This document shows positions 15,805 to 24,781 of a stretch of DNA of 64,000 nucleotides, piece by piece. Positions within the stretch are counted from its first letter, which is position 1. Every line of letters starts with the position of its first letter. Origin of the DNA: Pseudomonadota bacterium (lineage in GTDB: Bacteria > Pseudomonadota > Alphaproteobacteria > RF32 > CAG-239); NCBI GenBank assembly GCA_018362935.1, contig JAHALQ010000003.1:69891-133890 (forward strand), given 5' to 3'. A program made the translations under genes and the position numbers. The notes beneath the pieces were generated by a model that did no database searches, had not been told where the DNA came from, and saw only the letters and a list, made by a program, of their open reading frames with translations.

Positions 15805-16710
15805 TCAGCCGCGGGAAGAGCCTTGTTTCTTTTGTTTCAGGCTCAAAGCCGGCATTTGGGCCGCATCAGAGAGCCGCCGGACGGCTCTTTCCGGCCGGCT
15901 TTGCCGCAGCGGCGCCGTCTTTTTGAGCATAGAGAACTCTTTCTGCCGGCGTTCGGCTTCCGCCGCCTCGTATTTTTGCATTTCTTTCTCGGCCAGACTG
16001 CAGGCCGCGGCAATCTGCGCCTCTTTCCAGCTGATGTCGGCGCTGCGAAAACTCGCCAGAGCCTTGTCTTTCAGGTATTCGTTTTTGCCGACATAAGCGA
16101 TAATAAACTTTTCCGTATTTGCCGCCTCGGCCGTCCGGGCGTTTTTCAACGCTGTCAACGGGGCGGTCGTGGCCGGCTTTTTGACAAACGAACGCGCAAA
16201 CAACGACAACACCGCCGGATGCAGCTGCCGCAGTGCAATCGGCCGGCGGCCGCTTTTCTTTGCTTCGGCAATCAGCCCTTTTTGCAAACGCTGAAAACAT
16301 TCCGGCAAATAAACCGCGCATAAGAAATCCTCCTGCGCGCGGGCAAACAATTCGGGCTGCGCCGCGCCCAATGCCTGCCACTTGGCGCGATTAACCCGAT
16401 AAACCGTTTTGCCGTCTTCATTCTTCTTTTTTTCAACCGCAAGTTTTCCCCGGAGCGCCTGATATTCGTCATGAGAATTGATATACTTTATCAGCCGGCT
16501 GACGTTATAACCGTCAAGCTGGTTTATGCCGTAGTATCTTCCCGAAGGTGAAACCATGGCCGAGGGATTGGGGGCGCCGCGCGTTTCCGTCGTTGAACTC
16601 AGCCACGCCAGCGAGCCGTTGCATTTTTTATGATACCCGGCCTGACCGAACATGTTGAGCGAACTCAAGAAAGTCAGCGCCGAGAGGCCGAACGTTTTTA
16701 TCCTGTTCAT
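15805..16710 (-). CDS. Secreted lysozyme-like protein
   Basis: A 301-residue protein with signal peptide (hydrophobic 8-20). Residues 33-75 hold AWLSSTTETRGAPNPS and SGRYYGINQLDGYNVS. The order of a Glu, a small-residue loop, YGxxQ and then a helix resembles lysozyme-like folds in VgrG-associated and phage muramidases, with the Glu in TETRG as candidate catalyst (inference). The C-terminal third is Ala/Lys/Arg-rich and helical, ending in a basic tail (QKKQGSSRG). It lies 24 bases downstream of the lytic transglycosylase gene and probably belongs to the same operon. Peptidoglycan cleavage is likely but not certain. Confidence 0.65.
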   Translation of the reverse strand: MNRIKTFGLSALTFLSSLNMFGQAGYHKKCNGSLAWLSSTTETRGAPNPSAMVSPSGRYYGINQLDGYNVSRLIKYINSHDEYQALRGKLAVEKKKNEDGKTVYRVNRAKWQALGAAQPELFARAQEDFLCAVYLPECFQRLQKGLIAEAKKSGRRPIALRQLHPAVLSLFARSFVKKPATTAPLTALKNARTAEAANTEKFIIAYVGKNEYLKDKALASFRSADISWKEAQIAAACSLAEKEMQKYEAAEAERRQKEFSMLKKTAPLRQSRPERAVRRLSDAAQMPALSLKQKKQGSSRG

Positions 16711-16734
16711 CTAAAAAATCCTTTCAGCAAAAAC

Positions 16735-18459
16735 TTATTTCAGGCTTGGCCACTGCCCGGAAGCAATCTGCTCCAAGCTCGGATTATCCAGCCCGAAACG
16801 CATGTTATAAATCCAGTAGTTGGCCATGACGCGCTCAATATAAATCCGCGTCTGCGCGGAGGGAATAACCTCGATAAACAGCAGCGCATCATTCTGATAA
16901 CGCGCGGATTTCTGCCATTTGACCAAATTTCCTGGCCCGGCGTTATAGGCTGTTACCATATAAAACAAGTTACCGTCCACAAACGGCTTGTCCAGAAGAT
17001 AACTGATATATTGCTGGCCGAGTTTAAGGTTATAATCTGTTTTAAACAGCCTGGTCTTGTCGCTTTTAATACGGATGTCTTTGGTGATGTGATAAGCCGT
17101 GTTCGGCATCAGCTGCATCAGGCCGCGCGCACCGGCACCGCTGACCGCGTCGGCATTAAACGCCGACTCCTGGCGTATCAGCCCCAATACAAGCGATTTA
17201 TCGACTTTCCAGCCGTGCACCGGAAGCCACGCCGGCAGCGGATAGGCCGCGTTGTCATAACTCTGGTTGCGCTCCAGATTTTTGTTCTGGTTGGCCACAT
17301 AAATCGCCAGAGAATGCATATTATACTGGTCGGCGATAAAAATAACCGCTTCTTTCTGTTTTTCGTTCATGGTCGGATAACCGAAACGCAGTTCCTGCTC
17401 TGCCAGCTTGGGCTGCTTGGCATGTATCAGCAGAACGGCGCGGCGGATATACGGCGAGCCGAGCAGCTCATAAATATAATCATAATTGTTAAAATCGTTG
17501 AAGTAAGCAATTGAGTTCCAATTATATTCTAGTGTGCGCCCGAGCTTCTGCGCCGCCAAAATGCCGTAAAACGTATGCTTGAATTTGACGGCGGTTTCGA
17601 GCATCTGCCTGGCTTTTTTCTTGTTGCCGATTTTATCATACGCGCGGTAGGCCCAATATCCGCCGGCGGAAACCAACCATTCGTCGGAATTCTTTGATTT
17701 GCCGAGGCGTTCAAAATACAAAGCGGCATTCTTATAATTTTTCATCCGCCACGAAGCTAAACCCGCAACCCACGCCGCCGTTCCGGAATTATGCCTTTTG
17801 GATGCTTTGACAGCCCACTCATAAGCCAGGCGGTCATAATTATCGACCAAATATTTCAACGCCAGCGTTGCAGCCATATCATCCCACACCTCATTGGGCG
17901 CGGAATTGCGAAAACGTTTGTTTTCAAGAACGGCGCGCGCCGGACGGGTCTTGCCGCGGTTGATATAATCTCGGAACCGGCCGCGCTGCCTGTTTACAAA
18001 AACGCTGTTTTCATCAGCAGCCTGCGTACCGTTATCCAGAAAAACCGGTTTTTTCAGTTTTTCCGGATCTGACGCCTTGCGGGAGGCCAGCTGATATATT
18101 CTTTTTGCCTGAGGATAGGAATTGTAGTTTTCCAGCCAGTCCGACAATTCGGCGGCAGATGACTTATATTTGGGATGCAGATACTTTTCAGCGAGAACCG
18201 CCCCTAATAAAATATGATTTTCCAGTTTTTTCTGCAGCTTGTCCAGCTCTTCAAAATCCGCCTGTTCCAAAGCGCGGAACATTTTTTTGTAAATTGTCAC
18301 GTCACGGTCGCTGACCAGCAGATAACCGATAATTTTTTCATACGACTGCGGATTAATGACCGGCTGGACATTTGACCGGGAATAACTTTCCCGATGATAA
18401 AGAAAGGCTAAGCAAAAAGTAATCAGCGTCAGAAGATGTCGAACCGATACCCTGCTCAT
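16735..18459 (-). CDS. Slt70-like soluble lytic transglycosylase
   Basis: A 574-residue periplasmic protein. An N-terminal signal (about 8-24) is followed by roughly 400 residues of superhelical helices and a C-terminal SLT domain. That domain has LGLIRQESAFNADAVSGAG (catalytic Glu), ARGLMQLMPNTA, and MVTAYNAGPGNLVKW. It cleaves the MurNAc-GlcNAc bond of peptidoglycan, leaving a 1,6-anhydro end. The start overlaps the stop of the upstream gene as ATGA (18456-18459), so the two are co-translated. That is a strong hint that the secreted protein at 18456-19154 works with peptidoglycan or an envelope-spanning structure. Confidence 0.9.
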   Translation of the reverse strand: MSRVSVRHLLTLITFCLAFLYHRESYSRSNVQPVINPQSYEKIIGYLLVSDRDVTIYKKMFRALEQADFEELDKLQKKLENHILLGAVLAEKYLHPKYKSSAAELSDWLENYNSYPQAKRIYQLASRKASDPEKLKKPVFLDNGTQAADENSVFVNRQRGRFRDYINRGKTRPARAVLENKRFRNSAPNEVWDDMAATLALKYLVDNYDRLAYEWAVKASKRHNSGTAAWVAGLASWRMKNYKNAALYFERLGKSKNSDEWLVSAGGYWAYRAYDKIGNKKKARQMLETAVKFKHTFYGILAAQKLGRTLEYNWNSIAYFNDFNNYDYIYELLGSPYIRRAVLLIHAKQPKLAEQELRFGYPTMNEKQKEAVIFIADQYNMHSLAIYVANQNKNLERNQSYDNAAYPLPAWLPVHGWKVDKSLVLGLIRQESAFNADAVSGAGARGLMQLMPNTAYHITKDIRIKSDKTRLFKTDYNLKLGQQYISYLLDKPFVDGNLFYMVTAYNAGPGNLVKWQKSARYQNDALLFIEVIPSAQTRIYIERVMANYWIYNMRFGLDNPSLEQIASGQWPSLK

Positions 18460-19154
18460 TTGGCGTCAGACAACCAAATAATTTTGTCGGCACACTGCGC
18501 GGAACTCAAACCCTTGACCCGGCAGCGGTTAACAATGATATTTGGCATTTTATCCATTGTATAGCAACCGTCTCCCATAAGGGTATAATTATAAGCCGTC
18601 GGAGTATTGGGCAGGACGTTTGAAAAAGACAAAACCGTAGTCATTCCCGGCCAGACAAGCTTGGTATCCAGGCTGACAAGCTTACGATCGAGATTGGTCA
18701 GAATAACAAAACGCATGCTGCAAGTCACCATATTGCCCATCGAACGGGAAATGCCGAAATTATCCATATACATAAATATATTGGAATTCATCCGGGTTTT
18801 TCCCTCGTCATCCGTTTCCAGAATGGCGACGCTGCCGCGGGGCGATTTGTCTTCCGTCGGCATCAGCAGTTTTTCGGTTCCGCCGCCCGGCATAAAAATG
18901 TTTTCACGCTCACGCAGAATTTTGTTTTTTTCATCTTCCAGCGCTTTGGCAACATCTTCGGTCGTTTTCAGCTCATTTTGCGGCTCAGACGGAGCAGCCG
19001 TTTTTTCCTGAGCCTTGTTTTCTTCCAGCAACAGCCCGAACGCTTCGGCGCTGCTGCTTTTCTGCGGCTCCGTGCCGCCGAAAGTCTGCGCCTGCACAAC
19101 TGTGCCGGAAAACAAAAAGAGCAACAAACTAAGTGCTAAAGGCTTCAGTTTCAT
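18456..19154 (-). CDS. Secreted protein of unknown function (beta-sandwich-like)
   Basis: A 232-residue protein with a clear signal peptide (cleavage after VQA, about 22), a Glu/Lys-rich linker to about residue 100, and a C-terminal domain with MVTCSMRFVILTN, LDTKLVWPGMTTVLSF, MGDGCYTMDKMPNIIVNRC, and a final Cys. Four cysteines could form two disulphides. The pattern matches the C-terminal part of the next protein (19176-19886), suggesting the two are distant paralogues. It is co-translated with the lytic transglycosylase. No known family is recognised. Confidence 0.75.
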   Translation of the reverse strand: MKLKPLALSLLLFLFSGTVVQAQTFGGTEPQKSSSAEAFGLLLEENKAQEKTAAPSEPQNELKTTEDVAKALEDEKNKILRERENIFMPGGGTEKLLMPTEDKSPRGSVAILETDDEGKTRMNSNIFMYMDNFGISRSMGNMVTCSMRFVILTNLDRKLVSLDTKLVWPGMTTVLSFSNVLPNTPTAYNYTLMGDGCYTMDKMPNIIVNRCRVKGLSSAQCADKIIWLSDAK

Positions 19155-19175
19155 GGCTTAACCTTTCCTGATTGG

Positions 19176-19886
19176 CTACTCCGTTGTCCCGTCAAGGGTT
19201 TTATTGATGGCGTCCACCTGTTTCAGCGCATCCTGATAAGCGTTGGTCAAGGCGTCTTTTTTGGTTTGCAAAAGCGTATCTTCCTGAGCAATCTGTTCGG
19301 CAACCGAAATCGCCTGAAAATCATTGTAATATTCGGGCGATGCCGGAGACACATAGGTAAACAGCCCTTCACAGCTGCTCTGGGCAGCAACAGGCAGTTT
19401 AGACTTCTTATCGCCGGAGGAATTGCCGCAGTTAAGGACATCAACTTCCATATCATTGAGGAGCAGGAAGCAGCGATCGGTATTGACCTTTGATTTCAGC
19501 GTAACCTGCTGATATGATTTGAGCGGGGGAAGACGAAGCTTCAGCACGATACTTTTGCTGGAATAGCTGGCCGTATTGTATCTCGGAACATTTCTGCGGT
19601 TGGCACGCTGCGCTTCCTTGGCGCTGCGCTCTTCCTGAGTGATGGCCTCACCGATGACTTCGTCAGTCCAAACCAGATTCAACGAGGCATTTTTAATCTC
19701 GTTGGCGGTACGGTTATAAAATGTCGCCCCGATGTCACAGGCCACAACGTTGCCGTCCGCGTTTTTTACCGGTACGATGTCATGAATCTTAAACAGCACG
19801 GTATCTTCAGCGGCAGACGCGTTTCCGGCAAAGGAAGCCAGTCCGTATCCCAAGGCGCATAATAACAGTTTGTTTGCTTTCGTCAT
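19176..19886 (-). CDS. Secreted protein of unknown function (beta-sandwich-like)
   Basis: A 236-residue protein with signal peptide (cleavage after ASA, about 25). A beta-rich domain holds VVACDIGATFYN, NASLNLVWTDEV, then CFLLLNDMEVDVLNCGN. A helical C-terminus follows (EQIAQEDTLLQTKKDAL) that may form a coiled coil. It is the first gene of the four-gene set 15805-19886, with AAGGG eight bases before the ATG. The Cys and LVW positions parallel those of 18456-19154. Function unknown; a periplasmic complex of the two proteins is inferred. Confidence 0.75.
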   Translation of the reverse strand: MTKANKLLLCALGYGLASFAGNASAAEDTVLFKIHDIVPVKNADGNVVACDIGATFYNRTANEIKNASLNLVWTDEVIGEAITQEERSAKEAQRANRRNVPRYNTASYSSKSIVLKLRLPPLKSYQQVTLKSKVNTDRCFLLLNDMEVDVLNCGNSSGDKKSKLPVAAQSSCEGLFTYVSPASPEYYNDFQAISVAEQIAQEDTLLQTKKDALTNAYQDALKQVDAINKTLDGTTE

Positions 19887-19979
19887 CTTTTTTCCCTTAA
19901 ATTTTGCAAAATTTCAGTTTTCTCGAATAATACTTATTGTATAAATTAGCACCAAATAGTAAAGTTTTTAATAACGTTG

Positions 19980-20765
19980 TTAACTGTTTTCCTCATTTAT
20001 CCGCGCCCTCAGCCGCAGCAAATCCGACCATGACTTGGCCTTTTGCCCCGGCGTGCGCAGAAGATAGGCCGGATGAAAACTCGCCAGCACCGCGGCTTTC
20101 CTGCCGTTTGATTTTTGATATTCAAACCATTTGCCGCGCATTTTGGAAATTGTATCCGCCGTATCCAGCACCGAATTGGCCGCACTGGCGCCAAGGATAA
20201 AGATATAGTCAGGATCGACCAAATCAATCTGGCGTTTCAAAAACGGCAGGCATACCGCGACTTCCGAATCCAGCGGCGTGCGGTTCCCCGGCGGCCGCCA
20301 GGGCAGAATATTGCATATATAAGCGTCTTGACGGCTCAGACCGGCAGCTGACATCATTTTATCAAGCAAATGCCCGCTGCGGCCGACAAAAGGGATGCCG
20401 ACGCGGTCTTCGTCCGCGCCGGGAGCCTCGCCGATAAACACAACGCGCGCCTGCGGATTGCCATCGCCGAAAACGGTATGAGCCGCCGTCATTTTGAGCG
20501 CGCAGCCTTCAAAATTTTCGACGGCTTGCTTCAATTCTTCCAGTGTGGTAATTTTTTCGCAGATTTCGCGCGCGCTCTGACAAGCCGAACTAACGGCCTG
20601 CGCCAGATTGGTCGTCGCCTGGCGGACGCCCGGCCCGATAACCGGAACAGGAGCATTCACGGCGGCCGGGGGCGGCGCAAACGGCGTATCGCCGCAGGTT
20701 TCATCTACGCCGGCGCAAAGATACCACTCCAAAATCTGGTCTAATGTCAGGTTTTCTGCTTCCAT
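19980..20765 (-). CDS. Uracil-DNA glycosylase, family 4-like
   Basis: A 261-residue DNA-repair enzyme that removes uracil from DNA. It shows FIGEAPGADEDRVGIPFVG, NILPWRPPGNRTP and ASFHPAYLLRTP, the active-site blocks of family 4/5 glycosylases. Family 4 enzymes usually have four Cys for an iron-sulphur cluster. Here only Cys in GCALKMTA and in AVCLPFL line up; the partner positions are Phe and Trp, so the cluster is probably lost, as in other alphaproteobacterial members (by memory). The first 80 residues are a Pro/Ala-rich extension. The gene is single, divergent from the TPR lipoprotein. Confidence 0.85.
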   Translation of the reverse strand: MEAENLTLDQILEWYLCAGVDETCGDTPFAPPPAAVNAPVPVIGPGVRQATTNLAQAVSSACQSAREICEKITTLEELKQAVENFEGCALKMTAAHTVFGDGNPQARVVFIGEAPGADEDRVGIPFVGRSGHLLDKMMSAAGLSRQDAYICNILPWRPPGNRTPLDSEVAVCLPFLKRQIDLVDPDYIFILGASAANSVLDTADTISKMRGKWFEYQKSNGRKAAVLASFHPAYLLRTPGQKAKSWSDLLRLRARINEENS

Positions 20766-20848
20766 AACATCAAAATTAGACGAATTATGTTATTTTGCAA
20801 GCCAAAACATTTATTTACACAAATTTTGTGATATATTTAGAATGGCTA

Positions 20849-20876
20849 TTGTATGATTAAAAAAAACGGATATGAT
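20849..20876 (+). promoter_or_regulatory. Candidate promoter for TPR lipoprotein gene
   Basis: TTGTAT (20849-20854), 16-base spacer, TATGAT (20871-20876), about 40 bases before the ATG at 20915. Confidence 0.4.
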
Positions 20877-20914
20877 ATAGGGAGTTAAAAGAGATTTTAG
20901 GATTATCGCTGGTC

Positions 20915-22735
20915 ATGGCACGTTACATTTTTTTGGTTATTATATTAGGCTCAATCGGAATCTTCGGTTCCTGCGCCAAGCCGGGGCATACGCCGCCCGA
21001 GCTTGTGCAAACGCCTGCCGTCAGTAAAACCGGGCTTGCGCAGGGAAAATCCTACGGCGCTTATCTGGCCGGAAGGGTCGCGCATCTGCGCCGCGATTTT
21101 GACAAAGCCTCAGATTATTACATCCAGAGCCTTAAAACGGACCCGGGCAATAAAGAACTGATTTCCAAACTGTATCTTATTCTGGTTTCGCAGGGTCGGA
21201 TTGACGAAGCTGCCGACTATGCCAAACAAGTCGTCAACAACGGAAAGTCGGACAATTTTGCCAATACGGTTATTGCCGTCAGACAAATGCACAAAGGCGA
21301 GTATGCCCAAAGCAATAAAACGTTGGATAAGTTTGACAACGTGGCTTACCGCGACTTTATCGCGCCGCTGCTAAAAGCATGGAACTATGCCGGCCTCAAC
21401 AAGCCCGAAGAGGCTCTCAAACAGCTGTCTTCCCTCAAAAAAGAACCCGGATTCAAAAGCATATACCATTTTCATGCCGGCATGATTAACGACTATTTCG
21501 GACGCAACCGGGAAGCGCAGCAGCACTATGAAAACATTATTAAAGACGAAGACATGGAAATGTCTTTGCGTTCGCTGCAGGTTATCAGCAACTTCTATCT
21601 GCGCACCGAGCAAAAAGACAAGGCGCTCGGCATCGTCAACGGCGTCAGCAATGAAAAAACAACCGCCGAAATTTTGCGTTCTTTCATCAACGATGTCCGT
21701 ACCGCCGACCCCAAAACCACCCGGCCGATTATCACCAATCCCAATATCGGCGCGGCCGAAGCATTGTTCAGCATTGCCGCGACTTTCCGCTATGACGAAG
21801 TGCTGGATGTCGCTCATATGTTTATAAGCCTTGCGGTATATGAAAACCCGCATTATGACCTTGCCAAACTCCTCCTTGCCAATATTCTGGAAGACCGGGC
21901 CATGTATGCGGACGCCAACAAAATATACGACAGCATTGAGGAAAGCTCGCACACTTATTACGCCGCCCAGCTCAAAATGGCAAACAATCTGATTAAGCAA
22001 AACGACTATGACGGAGCGGAACTGCTGCTCAAATCTCTGGCGCTGGATTATGACAACGCGCAAATATATTTGGATCTCGGCGACATTCTGCGGATGAAAA
22101 ACCGCCCGCAGGAAGCTATCAAATATTATGAGCGCGCCATTGACAAGACAGAAGACAAAGACAGCCTGTGGGTGCTTTATTATGCCTTGGGCGTGTCGTA
22201 TGACCAAAATAAACAATGGAAAAAAGCCGAAAAATCCCTTAAAAAATCGCTGACGCTCAGCAATGACCATTATCTGGTGTTAAACTATCTCGGATACAGC
22301 TGGATACGGCAGGGCGAAAACGTTGACGATGCATTCGCAATGATTGTCAAAGCTTATAATCAGGCTCCTGACGACCCGAATATTAATGACAGCGTCGGCT
22401 GGGCTCTTTATAACATGGGGTACTACGCAATGGCGGTTCCGTATCTGGAAAAAGCAGCGGAATTCAGCCCGACCAACGCCGTTATCAGCGACCATCTCGG
22501 CGATGTCTACTGGTTCGCGCGGCGCAAAAACGAGGCCCGTTTCCAGTGGCAGCATGCACTGACGCTCAAAGACGACACCGGCGAACTGGATTCCGACAAA
22601 ATCCACGACAAGCTTGAAAAAGGGCTGAGTGCGGAACCCAACCTTGTTTACAATAAAGAGTTAATCGAGCAGCAGATACGCTCTCTTTCCGCCGAACAGC
22701 GCCAAACCGTTTTGAACAATATCAGCAAACGGTAA
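20915..22735 (+). CDS. TPR-repeat lipoprotein
   Basis: A 606-residue protein with a lipoprotein signal (IGIFGSC, acylated Cys at about 20) and tetratricopeptide repeats over almost its whole length. Clear units include YLAGRVAHLRRDFDKASDYY, IYLDLGDILRMKNRPQEAIK and VGWALYNMGYYAMAVPYLEK. Such proteins are outer-membrane-anchored scaffolds; this one resembles the TPR lipoproteins common in alphaproteobacteria, without a specific known partner. AGGA lies 12 bases before the ATG, rather far. It ends before a shared terminator with clpX and appears monocistronic. Confidence 0.88.
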   Translation: MARYIFLVIILGSIGIFGSCAKPGHTPPELVQTPAVSKTGLAQGKSYGAYLAGRVAHLRRDFDKASDYYIQSLKTDPGNKELISKLYLILVSQGRIDEAADYAKQVVNNGKSDNFANTVIAVRQMHKGEYAQSNKTLDKFDNVAYRDFIAPLLKAWNYAGLNKPEEALKQLSSLKKEPGFKSIYHFHAGMINDYFGRNREAQQHYENIIKDEDMEMSLRSLQVISNFYLRTEQKDKALGIVNGVSNEKTTAEILRSFINDVRTADPKTTRPIITNPNIGAAEALFSIAATFRYDEVLDVAHMFISLAVYENPHYDLAKLLLANILEDRAMYADANKIYDSIEESSHTYYAAQLKMANNLIKQNDYDGAELLLKSLALDYDNAQIYLDLGDILRMKNRPQEAIKYYERAIDKTEDKDSLWVLYYALGVSYDQNKQWKKAEKSLKKSLTLSNDHYLVLNYLGYSWIRQGENVDDAFAMIVKAYNQAPDDPNINDSVGWALYNMGYYAMAVPYLEKAAEFSPTNAVISDHLGDVYWFARRKNEARFQWQHALTLKDDTGELDSDKIHDKLEKGLSAEPNLVYNKELIEQQIRSLSAEQRQTVLNNISKR

Positions 22736-22778
22736 TTGGCAATTTACCGCCCCCATTTATTTTTCAGAAGAGATATTA

Positions 22779-22806
22779 AAAAACCCCTCTTCCGAGGGGC
22801 TTTTTT
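22779..22806. terminator. Bidirectional terminator between TPR gene and clpX
   Basis: A-run, CCCCTCTTCCGAGGGG hairpin, then a T-run, placed between convergent genes ending at 22735 and 22808. Confidence 0.9.
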
Positions 22807-22807
22807 G

Positions 22808-24064
22808 TTACGATGCTTTTTTGGTTTCTTTCTTACAGATAAACCGCGGTTCTTTCTTTTCATTGATAACCTTATCATCAATGACGATTTCGGTTACGTC
22901 TTTTTTATCCGGCACGTCATACATCAGTTCCAGCAGATTATCTTCCATAATGGCGCGCAGGCCGCGGGCGCCGGTTTTGCGTTCGATTGCCTTTCGGGCT
23001 ATGGCTTTGAGAGCGTCATCCGTGAACGTCAGTTTGACGCCTTCCATTTCAAACATGGCAATATATTGTTTAACCAAAGCATTTTTCGGCTCGGTCAGTA
23101 CGCGTACCAACGCTTCTTCATCCAAATCGCCCAAAGTCGCGATAATCGGCAGACGGCCGACAAATTCCGGAATTAAACCGTATTTGAGCAAATCTTCCGG
23201 CTGGACGTCTTTGATAATTTCGCCGATGCCGCGTTCTTCCTTTGAAGCTACTTTGGCGCCGAAACCGATTGAAGTGTCTTTGCCGCGGCGGCTGACAATT
23301 TTTTCAAGCCCGGCAAAAGCACCGCCGCAGATGAACAGAATATTGGTGGTGTCAACATGCAAAAATTCCTGCTGCGGATGCTTGCGCCCGCCCTGAGGCG
23401 GGACATTGGCAACCGTACCCTCAATTATCTTGAGCAATGCCTGCTGCACGCCCTCGCCCGATACGTCGCGCGTAATGGAAGGGCCGTCGGTTTTGCGCGT
23501 AATCTTATCAATTTCATCAATATAAACAATGCCGCGCTGGGCTTTGTCAATATCGTAATTGGCGTTCTGCACCAGCTTGAGAATGATGTTTTCGACATCC
23601 TCGCCGACATAGCCGGCTTCGGTCAAAGTGGTAGCGTCGGCAATGGCAAAAGGAACGTCCAGAATCTTTGCCAAGGTCTGTGCCAGCAGGGTTTTGCCGC
23701 TGCCGGTCGAGCCGATAAGAATGACGTTGGATTTGGCAATTTCGACATCCTTGTTATTTTTGCTGGAATTGAGGCGTTTGTAATGGTTATACACGGCCAC
23801 CGACAATACTTTTTTGGCGTAGTCCTGCCCAATGACGTATTGGTCAAGGAATTCCTTGATTTTCGACGGCGACGGCAGAGCTTCTCCGGTTACGCCGGAA
23901 TTGCGCATTTCCTCAGCCATTTCGTCGGCCACAATGTTAATACAAACTTCAATACATTCGTCGCAGATATAAACCCCGCGCCCGGCAATCAGTTTTTTGA
24001 CTTCGTTCTGACTCTTGCCGCAAAACGAACAGTGCAATTCTTCGTTGGAGTTATTATCACTCAT
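22808..24064 (-). CDS. clpX: ATP-dependent Clp protease ATP-binding subunit ClpX
   Basis: A 418-residue AAA+ unfoldase. An N-terminal zinc-binding domain (Cys12, 15, 34, 37) is followed by Walker A GSTGSGKT near 118, Walker B IVYIDEIDKI, an IGFGAKV loop for ClpP binding, and the sensor-2 block KTGARGLRAIMED. It unfolds tagged proteins and feeds them to ClpP. Length and order are normal. It lies ten bases downstream of clpP, with AGGA before its ATG, in the usual clpP-clpX order. The usual next gene, lon, is absent; the TPR lipoprotein gene faces it instead. Confidence 0.98.
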   Translation of the reverse strand: MSDNNSNEELHCSFCGKSQNEVKKLIAGRGVYICDECIEVCINIVADEMAEEMRNSGVTGEALPSPSKIKEFLDQYVIGQDYAKKVLSVAVYNHYKRLNSSKNNKDVEIAKSNVILIGSTGSGKTLLAQTLAKILDVPFAIADATTLTEAGYVGEDVENIILKLVQNANYDIDKAQRGIVYIDEIDKITRKTDGPSITRDVSGEGVQQALLKIIEGTVANVPPQGGRKHPQQEFLHVDTTNILFICGGAFAGLEKIVSRRGKDTSIGFGAKVASKEERGIGEIIKDVQPEDLLKYGLIPEFVGRLPIIATLGDLDEEALVRVLTEPKNALVKQYIAMFEMEGVKLTFTDDALKAIARKAIERKTGARGLRAIMEDNLLELMYDVPDKKDVTEIVIDDKVINEKKEPRFICKKETKKAS

Positions 24065-24073
24065 GGCTTTTTC

Positions 24074-24700
24074 CTATTTGAGAATTTCTTCACGGTTGGT
24101 AACAATATGGTCAATCAGGCCGAACTTTTTGGCATCTTCGGGAGTCATAAAATTATCGCGCTCCATGGCTTTTTCAATGACCGACAATTTCTGCCCGGTT
24201 CTCTCGGAATAAATTTTATTAAGGCGTTTTTTCATATCCAGAATCAGCTTGGTACGGATTTCCATATCGGTCGCCTGCCCCTGAAAACCGCCTGAAGGCT
24301 GGTGAATCATAATCTGCGAATTCGGCAGCGCAAAACGTTTGCCTTTGGCGCCGGCGGTCAGAAGCAGCGACCCCATGGAACAAGCCTGGCCGATACACAT
24401 GGTATTGACGTCGCAGCTGATATAATTCATGGTATCAAACATGGCCATACCCGCCGTAACCGAACCGCCCGGAGAGTTAATATAGAGGAAAATATCCTTT
24501 TTGGGGTCTTCTGATTCCAAAAACAACAGCTGGGCGCAGACCAAAGACGAAATATCATCATTCACCTCGCCGGTCAGGAAAATAATCCGCTCTTTCAGCA
24601 GGCGCGAATAGATATCGTAAGAACGCTCGCCTTTGGAGGTTTGTTCAATCACCATCGGCACCAGACTACTGTCAGTAATCACAGAATTATGGGCATACAT
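24074..24700 (-). CDS. clpP: ATP-dependent Clp protease proteolytic subunit ClpP
   Basis: A 208-residue serine protease with Ser in GQACSMGSLLL, His in QIMIHQPSGGFQGQ and the Asp in DNFMTPEDAKKFGLID. The N-terminal segment SSLVPMVIEQTSKGERSYDI is typical. Two in-frame ATGs are present; GAGGA is too close to the first (24706) and correctly spaced for the second (24700), so the protein probably begins MYAHNS. It forms a tetradecameric barrel with ClpX, whose gene follows directly. Confidence 0.97.
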   Translation of the reverse strand: MYAHNSVITDSSLVPMVIEQTSKGERSYDIYSRLLKERIIFLTGEVNDDISSLVCAQLLFLESEDPKKDIFLYINSPGGSVTAGMAMFDTMNYISCDVNTMCIGQACSMGSLLLTAGAKGKRFALPNSQIMIHQPSGGFQGQATDMEIRTKLILDMKKRLNKIYSERTGQKLSVIEKAMERDNFMTPEDAKKFGLIDHIVTNREEILK

Positions 24701-24781
24701 CAGCATTTCCTCTTCATAAAAAACCTAATTTTGCGGTTAAGATAACACAACTTATTTGATAAATCATTAACAATTTGGCGA

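Noticed and set aside
18456..19886. Type IV secretion components
   Set aside because: The exported proteins show no VirB- or Tra-type motif, and no secretion ATPase or pilin is nearby.
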